DNA from: JAGFIY01 sp964499285
GTDB taxonomy: Bacteria; Bacteroidota; Ignavibacteria; Ignavibacteriales; Melioribacteraceae
Assembly (NCBI GenBank): GCA_964499285.1
Contig: CAZCLA010000051.1
Coordinates: 1 to 16,911 of the forward strand
Direction of reading: 5' to 3'
Length of the DNA: 16,911 bases
Made by a program: the position numbers and the translations under genes. The notes beneath the pieces were generated by a model. The model was given only the letters and a program-made list of their open reading frames with translations, searched no databases and was not told where the DNA came from. This document shows positions 8,003 through 15,384 of this stretch, one piece after another (the stretch's first letter is position 1; the number at the start of each line of letters is the position of its first letter).

Positions 8003-8674
8003 ATGGGCTGGCTCTCAGAAGCACTTGGTTCGTCTATCGGTAAAAAATTTATTATGGCACTTACCGGTATTGGCCTTATTCTCTTTTTGATTTTCCATCT
8101 TATCGGTAATTTAACTTTATATGGTGGAGCCGAAGCCTTCAATGGTTATGTTGAGACTTTGGATATCGTCAAACCACTAATAAGAGTGATCGAGGTTGGT
8201 TTAGGGCTTGTCTTCGTATTTCATGTTTTTAACGGTATCAGACTATGGCTGGAGAATAGGAAAGCAAAACCGATTACAAATAAGGTTTCTGCTAAGGCAG
8301 AAAATTCTTCGTTCTTTTCTCGAACTATGGTTCAAACAGGCAGCATCGTATTCATATTTTTGGTTCTTCACTTAGCAACTTTCTGGTGGGCGTTTAATTT
8401 TACAGGTGAAGGACACGAAGATCCTAACGGTTATTATAATATTGTTGTCGAATGGTTCCAAATTCCATGGTATGCAATCTTTTATGCTATTGCCGTCATT
8501 TTGTTAGGATTTCATCTTAACCATGGCTTTCAAAGTGCTTTCCAAACCTTCGGATGGAATCACAACAAGTATTTTCCGTTCATCAAAAAATTTGGAACCG
8601 CTTATGCCGTAATTATGGCATTGGGATTCGCATCCTTTCCGATTTATTTTTTATTTTTCTACGGAGGTAACTAA
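8003..8674 (+). CDS. sdhC: Succinate dehydrogenase/fumarate reductase cytochrome b subunit (di-heme b558 type)
   Basis: This 223-residue protein anchors the complex in the inner membrane and passes electrons between the iron-sulfur subunit and quinone. Five membrane helices can be drawn at about 15-39, 57-80, 107-131, 152-174 and 195-219. His32, His74, His123 and His171, one in each of the first four helices, have the spacing of the four ligands of two b hemes in Bacillus and Wolinella-type enzymes. This single large subunit replaces the SdhC/SdhD pair, and no sdhD is present. AGGAGG lies six bases before the ATG. The stop overlaps the sdhA start by one base (TAATG). The same family serves fumarate reductase, so the direction of the reaction cannot be read from sequence; menaquinone as partner is inferred from the type. 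Confidence 0.92.
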   Translation: MGWLSEALGSSIGKKFIMALTGIGLILFLIFHLIGNLTLYGGAEAFNGYVETLDIVKPLIRVIEVGLGLVFVFHVFNGIRLWLENRKAKPITNKVSAKAENSSFFSRTMVQTGSIVFIFLVLHLATFWWAFNFTGEGHEDPNGYYNIVVEWFQIPWYAIFYAIAVILLGFHLNHGFQSAFQTFGWNHNKYFPFIKKFGTAYAVIMALGFASFPIYFLFFYGGN

Positions 8675-10584
8675 TGGTTAAGCTCGATTCAAAAATACCG
8701 GATGGAAACATTTCCGAAAAATGGACTAACCATAAGTTCAATATGAAATTGGTTAACCCCGCCAATAAAAGAAAGTTTGATGTAATTGTTGTTGGAACCG
8801 GTTTGGCGGGCGCTGCAGCTGCGGCAACTTTAGGAGAACTTGGTTACAAAGTTAAAGCATTCACTTATCACGATTCAAGCCGCCGTGCGCACTCAATAGC
8901 TGCTCAAGGTGGAATCAATGCGGCAAAAAATTATCAAAACGATGCTGACTCTGTTTATAGATTATTCTATGATACTGTAAAGGGAGGCGATTTCCGTTCA
9001 CGCGAAGCTAATGTTCATAGATTAGCCGAAGTAAGCAACAACATTATCGACCAGTGTGTTGCTCAAGGTGTTCCATTTGCTAGAGAATACGGAGGAACAT
9101 TGGCAAATCGTTCGTTCGGTGGAGCCCAGGTTTCAAGAACCTTTTATGCACGCGGAGAAACCGGTCAGCAATTATTGCTCGGTGCTTACAGTTCACTTAA
9201 TAAAGAAATCAAACGCGGAAACGTTCAAGTTTATCACAGAAAGGAAATGCTCGATGTTGTAATTGCAGACGGAAGAGCAGTCGGAATCACAGCGCGCGAT
9301 TTGGTTACCGGAAAAGTTGAAAGCTTTTCTGCTCAAGCGGTTATACTTGCAACAGGCGGTTACTCAAATGTTTTCTTCCTTTCAACTAGTGCAATGAACT
9401 GCAACGCAACGGCAATTTGGCGTGCGCATAAAAAAGGCGCTGTGTTTGCAAATCCTTGTTTCACTCAAATTCATCCTACTTGTCTGCCGGTTCACGGTGA
9501 AGGTCAATCCAAACTTGTATTAATGAGTGAAAGTCTTAGAAATGATGGACGAATTTGGGTTCCGGCTAAACCGGGTGATCACCGACCGCCAGATCAAATA
9601 CCTGAAGAGGAAAGAGATTATTATCTCGAAAGAAGATATCCTTCGTTTGGAAATTTAGCTCCAAGAGATATTTCATCGCGCAGTGCTAAATATGTCTGTG
9701 ACGAAGGCAAAGGAGTAAACGGCGGAAGAGCGGTTTATCTTGATTTTGCCGATGCAATAAACAGAATTGGTGTAGATGCAGTTAGAGAAAAATACGGCAA
9801 CTTGTTTGATATGTATGAAAATATAACGGGTGAAAATCCGTACAAAGTTCCGATGCAGATATATCCTGCGCCTCACTATACTATGGGCGGCTTATGGGTT
9901 GATTATAATTTGATGAGCAACATTCCGGGATTGTTTGTTGCCGGTGAAGCTAATTATTCAGATCACGGGGCTAACAGACTCGGAGCAAGTGCATTGATGC
10001 AGGGATTAGCCGACGGCTATTTCGTTATTCCTTATTCAATAGGCAATTATTTTGGAAGCGAAAAACCGGAAAAAGTTGATGTAAATCGATCCGAATTTAA
10101 GGAAGCCGAAAAGAGTATTGAGGATATGACTGACAAACTACTTTCGATAAACGGATCACAAACGGTTGATGAAATTCACAGAAAACTAGGTGAACTGCTG
10201 ATTGATAAAGTCGGTATGTCCCGCGATGAAGCCGGTTTGAAAAAAGTAATCCAAGATATAAGAAACCTTCGTGATGAATTCTGGAAAGATGTAAAGGTTA
10301 CAGGGAAAGCAGAAGAACTTAATCAGAACCTAGAACGTGCTGGTCGAGTTGCGGACTTCCTTGAGCTTGGTGAACTAATGGCATTAGATGCATTAAATAG
10401 AGATGAGTCCTGCGGGGCACATTTCCGCGAAGAACATCAAACCGAGGACGGCGAAGCTGTTCGTAACGATGAAGATTATTCTTACGTTGCGGCGTGGGAA
10501 TATGTCGAAGCAGGTAAATGGAATCTTCACAAAGAAGACCTAAACTTTGAATATGTTGAATTAGCTACAAGGAGTTATAAGTAA
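8674..10584 (+). CDS. sdhA: Succinate dehydrogenase/fumarate reductase flavoprotein subunit
   Basis: This 636-residue catalytic subunit faces the cytoplasm and interconverts succinate and fumarate on FAD. The dinucleotide fold is VIVVGTGLAGAAAA (38-51). His73 in HSIAAQGGINA matches the histidine that binds FAD covalently. Active-site residues can be placed by motif: His267 in QIHPT, Arg331 in APRDISSR, His401 in HYTMGG and Arg435 in GANRLGASAL. The length and CAB gene order fit the Bacillus/Bacteroidota-type enzyme. GGAGGT lies five bases before the ATG, inside the end of sdhC, and the TAATG overlaps at both ends suggest coupled translation of the three subunits. Confidence 0.97.
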   Translation: MVKLDSKIPDGNISEKWTNHKFNMKLVNPANKRKFDVIVVGTGLAGAAAAATLGELGYKVKAFTYHDSSRRAHSIAAQGGINAAKNYQNDADSVYRLFYDTVKGGDFRSREANVHRLAEVSNNIIDQCVAQGVPFAREYGGTLANRSFGGAQVSRTFYARGETGQQLLLGAYSSLNKEIKRGNVQVYHRKEMLDVVIADGRAVGITARDLVTGKVESFSAQAVILATGGYSNVFFLSTSAMNCNATAIWRAHKKGAVFANPCFTQIHPTCLPVHGEGQSKLVLMSESLRNDGRIWVPAKPGDHRPPDQIPEEERDYYLERRYPSFGNLAPRDISSRSAKYVCDEGKGVNGGRAVYLDFADAINRIGVDAVREKYGNLFDMYENITGENPYKVPMQIYPAPHYTMGGLWVDYNLMSNIPGLFVAGEANYSDHGANRLGASALMQGLADGYFVIPYSIGNYFGSEKPEKVDVNRSEFKEAEKSIEDMTDKLLSINGSQTVDEIHRKLGELLIDKVGMSRDEAGLKKVIQDIRNLRDEFWKDVKVTGKAEELNQNLERAGRVADFLELGELMALDALNRDESCGAHFREEHQTEDGEAVRNDEDYSYVAAWEYVEAGKWNLHKEDLNFEYVELATRSYK

Positions 10585-11354
10585 TGAGCGAAAAACACAT
10601 TAATTTGACATTACATATATGGCGGCAGGATTCTCCTGAGGCTAAAGGGTATTTTGAAAAATTTCGAGTTTCTGTTTCTCCTCATGCATCAATTCTAGAA
10701 ATGCTTGATGAGTTAAACAATAAATTAGAAAAAGAAGGGAAGATTCCGATTTCATTTGAAAGCGATTGCCGTGAAGGTATATGCGGAACTTGCGGATTGG
10801 TTATCAACGGTCATCCACACGGACCATTACCTAAAACCGCAACTTGCCAATTACATATGAGAAACTTCAAAGACGGTGAAACAATTTATATTGAACCGTT
10901 CCGTGCGAAAGCTTTTCCGGTATTACGAGATTTAATTGTCGATCGTGCCGGACTTGATAAAATTCAGCAAGCAGGCGGATACATTACTTTCAATACAGGT
11001 AGTGCTCCGGATGCTAATGCGATTCCAATTTCAAAAGAAATTGCTAATCTGGCTTTGGATGCCGCCGAATGTATCGGCTGCGGTGCTTGTGTTGCCGCTT
11101 GTAAAAATGCATCTGCTATGCTGTTTGTCGGTGCAAAGGTTACGCAATTCGCATTGCTTCCTCAAGGACAACCTGAGAGATACGAACGCGTTCAAAATAT
11201 GGTTGCAGCAATGGATGAAGCGGGATTCGGTTCCTGCACTAATACTTATGCTTGTGAAGCCGAATGTCCTAAAGGTATTTCAATTGTTAATATTGCACAG
11301 ATGAACAAAGACTACATAAAAGCAAAGTTTATGGCGAGGAAAGTGGAAGCATAA
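10584..11354 (+). CDS. sdhB: Succinate dehydrogenase/fumarate reductase iron-sulfur subunit
   Basis: This 256-residue subunit carries electrons between the flavin of SdhA and the hemes of SdhC through three clusters. The [2Fe-2S] ligands are Cys62, Cys67, Cys70 (DCREGICGTCG) and Cys88. CIGCGACVAAC gives Cys163, 166, 169 and 173, and CTNTYACEAECPKG gives Cys218, 224 and 228. By family pattern 163/166/169/228 hold [4Fe-4S] and 173/218/224 hold [3Fe-4S]. All eleven ligands are present. AAGGAG lies inside the end of sdhA, and the start overlaps its stop by one base. It is the last gene of the unit; a strong terminator follows 31 bases later. Confidence 0.97.
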   Translation: MSEKHINLTLHIWRQDSPEAKGYFEKFRVSVSPHASILEMLDELNNKLEKEGKIPISFESDCREGICGTCGLVINGHPHGPLPKTATCQLHMRNFKDGETIYIEPFRAKAFPVLRDLIVDRAGLDKIQQAGGYITFNTGSAPDANAIPISKEIANLALDAAECIGCGACVAACKNASAMLFVGAKVTQFALLPQGQPERYERVQNMVAAMDEAGFGSCTNTYACEAECPKGISIVNIAQMNKDYIKAKFMARKVEA

Positions 11355-11385
11355 AGTCAAGTTAAAGACATAAATTCAAATTAAG

Positions 11386-11413
11386 AACCCGGTCAATTTG
11401 ATCGGGTTTTTTT
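11386..11413 (+). terminator. Rho-independent terminator after sdhCAB
   Basis: AACCCGGTC (11386-11394) pairs with GATCGGGTT (11400-11408), giving nine pairs with one G-U and a five-base loop. A run of seven T follows from 11407. It lies just after the sdhB stop and separates this operon from the next gene. Confidence 0.88.
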
Positions 11414-11451
11414 ATTTGATTTCACAAACTTTGCTGAAATTTTGTTAATTT

Positions 11452-13359
11452 TTGTCCGTTAAGGATAAATTGCCCTCAAAACTAATTTTCAATAAACCGG
11501 ACCGCGCTATGTTTGAACGGGAAATAAAATTTATTTATGATTTCAACTTAAACAGAGTAAAAAAACTCGGAACATTTCTAACATTCGAAGAAATTGCTCA
11601 AGCGGAACTGCATCCGGCTGTGCTGAAGTATATATCCGCAGAGATCGATTTTTTAATTTTTGAAGATCGGCAAAAGCTGCTTAAGAATTCTGTTTTCGAT
11701 TATTCAAGTACGGAAATCACAAATTATTTTAACCTTATCGGTGATGAAATAAAACAAACAAAAAAGTTTTCGCTGGAATATATAAATAAACTGATGCTAC
11801 AATCATCTTCATTCATCGTTAACTATCTTATTCGTCCTAGATGGGCTCTAATTAAATTTTTATTCGGAAACGAAACTGAAAAATCGGTATCTGAATTAAA
11901 GCAGGTTCTTAATTATGTTCACTATTATTCCTATTTAAGAGATACACTTCTATCATATTTTGATAAAAAAAATCTGGTCGCAGTTACTGCAAAAGAGACC
12001 GAAGAATTGATAGGTAAAATAGATGATCTGAGTCTTGAACAATATAGAGCTTCGATCTTTAATAATGCAATTGAATCTATAAGTTCATTTTTAAATATCG
12101 GAAGTGTGCAGACTGATAAAATACCTGTTCAAGCTGTTTTAATTTTTCTTAAGGATAAAAATCTGTTCGATCATATCGAAGCTTTTCAAAATGAATTTAA
12201 CATGGACGAAAACCGTTCAGCACTTACAAACGATGTAAAAAAATTGTTGAACAGTATTGAATTTTCTGCATCGAATATCGAACCCGAACCGCAGGAGGAA
12301 TATGTTGAAGATAATTGGGATGTCAGACCGCAGACTGAATTTGAAGAGGTTCATGATGTTGTTCATCAGGATAATGAATTGCATGATGAATACGATTATG
12401 TTGATGAATTAATTTCCGACAAATCACAAAATGATTCCTTCGAAAAAGAAGAATCAACAGATGTTGATGTTGAAGAATCCGGCAATGATGAAGATTTTGA
12501 AGACAATGATTTTCTTACAGATGAAAAACTTGAAAAAAGAGTTAAAGCGGAATTCATACAAAAAGAAGAAAATAAAGTAGAGGAAGAAACTGAATATAAA
12601 TCATTCGCTGAAGATATGAATTCCAAAATTGATGACGATTCAGTTGAGGGGAAGCAAATTTTCGATGATACGAATGAAGAGGAAGAAATAGAAAATATTG
12701 AAAGTGCTAACGAAGAAACTATTAATAGAACTAATCAAGATGAAGATATAACGGAAAATGAATTTTCGGAAGAAGAAGTTTACGAAAGTGATTTAAATAA
12801 ACAATCGGACTACGATTTTGAGGAAGTTAAGAATTCTGTTGCTGATAACGTATCAATTACTAAAGATGATGAATTGGAGAGTGAAGAAGCACAAGACTTT
12901 CGCTCAGAATTGCTGGGTGATGAGATAGAGGAAAATGAAACGGATTCGGACACAAATCAGTCGGGTTCAATCGACAATGATGATGAACCGGAATTATTTC
13001 CAGAACATACGCTTACTGAAAACGAAGAATTAGACGAAGTAGATTCGGAAGAAGAAACTGAGTCTCCGCTTGTTGAAACTCAATCTTCCACTGAAGAAGA
13101 TGAAAGAACTTTTACAAATAGAAGGATTGATATTTCCGAAATTTTGGAGAATAAAAATACATCGAAGATTCTGCGCGGGATATTCGATTATGATATGGAA
13201 GATTTTACTAATACAATAGAAAGAATTTCAGAATGCAGAGATTTGGATGAGGCACAATATGTCCTGGAAAATCTTTATAAAACAAACCGTATAAAACCTA
13301 CTTCTAAAGAAGCATTAATATTTAATGAAATGATCCAAGAATATTTTAACAAAATTTAG
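11452..13359 (+). CDS. Uncharacterised protein with helical N-domain, long acidic linker and C-terminal domain
   Basis: I do not recognise this 635-residue protein. Residues 1-270 look folded and mostly helical, with hydrophobic and aromatic patches (INKLMLQSSSFIVNYLIRPR, LNYVHYYSYLRDTLLSYF). Residues about 276-552 are extremely rich in Glu and Asp, with few hydrophobics, and are probably disordered. Residues 557-635 form a second, well-composed block (ISEILENKNTSKILRGIF, AQYVLENLYKTNRIKP) that looks like a small helical domain. There is no signal peptide, clear membrane helix or enzyme motif, so it is probably cytosolic. The start is uncertain: TTG 11452 has no Shine-Dalgarno, TTG 11470 has AAGGA four bases upstream, and ATG 11509 is the first ATG in frame. 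It ends eight bases before obg and is probably co-transcribed with it. Confidence 0.8.
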   Translation: MSVKDKLPSKLIFNKPDRAMFEREIKFIYDFNLNRVKKLGTFLTFEEIAQAELHPAVLKYISAEIDFLIFEDRQKLLKNSVFDYSSTEITNYFNLIGDEIKQTKKFSLEYINKLMLQSSSFIVNYLIRPRWALIKFLFGNETEKSVSELKQVLNYVHYYSYLRDTLLSYFDKKNLVAVTAKETEELIGKIDDLSLEQYRASIFNNAIESISSFLNIGSVQTDKIPVQAVLIFLKDKNLFDHIEAFQNEFNMDENRSALTNDVKKLLNSIEFSASNIEPEPQEEYVEDNWDVRPQTEFEEVHDVVHQDNELHDEYDYVDELISDKSQNDSFEKEESTDVDVEESGNDEDFEDNDFLTDEKLEKRVKAEFIQKEENKVEEETEYKSFAEDMNSKIDDDSVEGKQIFDDTNEEEEIENIESANEETINRTNQDEDITENEFSEEEVYESDLNKQSDYDFEEVKNSVADNVSITKDDELESEEAQDFRSELLGDEIEENETDSDTNQSGSIDNDDEPELFPEHTLTENEELDEVDSEEETESPLVETQSSTEEDERTFTNRRIDISEILENKNTSKILRGIFDYDMEDFTNTIERISECRDLDEAQYVLENLYKTNRIKPTSKEALIFNEMIQEYFNKI

Positions 13360-13367
13360 ATTCCGCA

Positions 13368-14354
13368 ATGTTTATAGATTATGCAGAAATTACTGTTAAA
13401 TCCGGCAAAGGCGGCGACGGAGCAGTTGCGTTCAGGCGGGAGAAATATGTGCCAAAAGGCGGACCTGCAGGCGGCAACGGCGGAACCGGTGGAAATGTTA
13501 TTATTGTAGCCGATCATAATCTTCATACCCTTTTAGATTTTAAGTACAATAGAAAGTACACTGCGGATGACGGTGCACCGGGAGGTACTTCTCTTAAGGA
13601 TGGAAAAAACGGTGAGGATGTCATTATTAAAGTTCCGGTTGGTACTATTATAAAGGATAAGATCTCATGCGAAATTATTTTTGATTTTAAAGAAGAGAAT
13701 TCAAGTTTAATTATTGCGAAAGGTGGAAAAGGTGGAAAAGGAAACAGCAACTTCGCTACAGCCACTAACCAAGCTCCCCGTTTTGCGGAGGATGGTAAAC
13801 CGGGTGAAGAAAAAAATATTGTGCTTGAACTAAAACTGATTGCGGATGTTGGATTGGTGGGGTTTCCTAATGCAGGCAAATCCACCTTCATTTCCTCAAT
13901 ATCGGCTGCGAAACCTAAAATAGCCGATTATCCTTTCACCACATTAAAACCTAATCTCGGAATTGTTAATTACAAGGATCATCAAAGTATTACCGTCGCA
14001 GATATACCCGGAATCATTGAAGGAGCTCATGAAGGAAAGGGACTTGGTCTTCAATTTCTGCGTCATATAGAAAGAACAAAAGTTTTGTTAATATTAATAG
14101 AATCGATTGCAGAGGATATTCAAGCACAATATGAAACCCTAAGGAATGAACTGAAAAATTACAGCGAAGTGTTGAGCAAAAAGAAAATGATAATTGCAAT
14201 TTCCAAAATAGATCTTATTCCGGAGGAAGAACTTAACGAACTGAAAAAGAAAAAAATCAAAAATTATTCGGGGGAAATTTATTATCTGTCCTCTGTTACA
14301 AAACAAGGTGTTGAAAAAATATTAGATGTTCTATGGAATATGCTCTCGGAATAA
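13368..14354 (+). CDS. obg: Obg/CgtA family GTPase, ribosome assembly and stress control
   Basis: This 328-residue protein has the two standard Obg parts. The glycine-rich Obg fold (1-158) opens MFIDYAEITVKSGKGGDGAV and contains GGPAGGNGGTGGNV. The G domain (from about 159) has G1 GFPNAGKST (165-173), the switch I threonines in YPFTTLKPN, G3 DIPG (212-215), G4 SKID (279-282) and G5 SSV (308-310). G4 has Ser where Asn is usual in NKxD. The C-terminal OCT domain of some Obg proteins is absent, as I expect in this phylum. The family associates with the large ribosomal subunit late in assembly and responds to (p)ppGpp. No Shine-Dalgarno is visible before the ATG, eight bases after the previous stop, so it may depend on coupled translation. 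Its end overlaps the permease gene by 22 bases. Confidence 0.96.
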   Translation: MFIDYAEITVKSGKGGDGAVAFRREKYVPKGGPAGGNGGTGGNVIIVADHNLHTLLDFKYNRKYTADDGAPGGTSLKDGKNGEDVIIKVPVGTIIKDKISCEIIFDFKEENSSLIIAKGGKGGKGNSNFATATNQAPRFAEDGKPGEEKNIVLELKLIADVGLVGFPNAGKSTFISSISAAKPKIADYPFTTLKPNLGIVNYKDHQSITVADIPGIIEGAHEGKGLGLQFLRHIERTKVLLILIESIAEDIQAQYETLRNELKNYSEVLSKKKMIIAISKIDLIPEEELNELKKKKIKNYSGEIYYLSSVTKQGVEKILDVLWNMLSE

Positions 14355-15337
14355 GAAGCAAGCCGTTGTTATACATATCGTCATCGGCAATATTTTCGAT
14401 TATCGTATTATTTATCTGCTTGAGCATCGGTGCGTCTCGAATTTCATTTGCAGAACTATCTCGAATTTTATTAGCATCAGAAAATACTATTAACAGCAAA
14501 GTTATCTTTGATATAAGACTTCCGCGCCTTCTTCTTGCATTTGCGGTGGGAGGCGGACTATCGATAACCGGGGCGGTGTTTCAAGCAATGCTATTAAATC
14601 CGCTTGCCGAACCTTACATTCTAGGTATATCCAGCGGCGGAGCTTTCGGTGCAGTTCTGTCGTTTCTAATCGGAGTTTCATTTTTTGGTACACAGATTTT
14701 CGCATTTTTGGGTGCACTAATTGTAATAATGGTGGTATTTATTGTAGGAAGAAGATATGGTGAACTAGATCCGAATATTCTACTTCTTTCCGGCGTTATG
14801 ATCGGTGCGTTTTTAAGTGCTTTGATTTTAATTATGATAACGCTTCTCGGTGATTCGCTCCGTAATGCTGTCCTTTGGCTGATGGGAAATCTTTCGGATG
14901 CAAATTTTGATCAGGTTGTTTATATACTTCCATTGACGATAATTGTATCGTTAATACTGAGTGTAAATGCTTTTAAGTATAACATACTTTCATTCGGTAA
15001 TGAGAGTGCGAAAAGTATGGGAATAAATACAAAGGTATTCAAAAATTTTATATATATTATCTCAAGTCTACTAGTTGGCGGACTTGTTTCGGTAAGCGGT
15101 ATAATTGGTTTTGTTGGACTGCTCATTCCGCATTTGGTAAGAATTATTTTCGGAATGGATAATAGAATAGTTGTTCCAGTATCTTTTTTTGTAGGTGCCG
15201 CTTATTTAATGATCACAGATACAATAGCAAGAACTATAATACTTCCGGCGGAACTGCCGGTCGGATCCATTACTGCGCTGCTTGGCGCACCGTTATTTAT
15301 TTTTCTTTTACGACGAAGATATAATTCTATAGGATAA
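14333..15337 (+). CDS. FecCD/BtuC-family ABC transporter permease (iron-siderophore, heme or B12 uptake)
   Basis: This 334-residue polytopic inner-membrane protein forms the channel of a type II ABC importer. Family landmarks in order are IRLPRLLLAFAVGGG (61-75), NPLAEPYILGISSGGA (89-104), the ATPase-contact stretch GNESAKSMG (222-230), GFVGLLIPHLVR (259-270), DTIAR (296-300) and ELPVGSITALLGAPLF (307-322). The last resembles the end of BtuC, but iron-siderophore permeases share it, so the substrate is open. Hydrophobic segments fit about nine or ten helices. The start lies 22 bases inside obg with no Shine-Dalgarno; a TTG at 14366, just after the obg stop, is an alternative. No ATPase or binding-protein gene is next to it, so it must work with subunits encoded elsewhere. 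Confidence 0.9.
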   Translation: MEYALGIRSKPLLYISSSAIFSIIVLFICLSIGASRISFAELSRILLASENTINSKVIFDIRLPRLLLAFAVGGGLSITGAVFQAMLLNPLAEPYILGISSGGAFGAVLSFLIGVSFFGTQIFAFLGALIVIMVVFIVGRRYGELDPNILLLSGVMIGAFLSALILIMITLLGDSLRNAVLWLMGNLSDANFDQVVYILPLTIIVSLILSVNAFKYNILSFGNESAKSMGINTKVFKNFIYIISSLLVGGLVSVSGIIGFVGLLIPHLVRIIFGMDNRIVVPVSFFVGAAYLMITDTIARTIILPAELPVGSITALLGAPLFIFLLRRRYNSIG

Positions 15338-15384
15338 AAAGTATTTAAAATTTAATTTAATGTAAAACAGTAGAGAGAGGAACA

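Noticed and set aside
12396..12626. Minus-strand reading frame rich in serine
   Set aside because: It is the antisense image of the acidic segment (GAA/GAT codons read as Ser/Phe) and has no independent support.
12277..13107. GAA/GAT-rich stretch considered as a DNA repeat array
   Set aside because: No fixed repeat unit is visible; it is the coding of an irregular Glu/Asp-rich protein segment in an unbroken frame.
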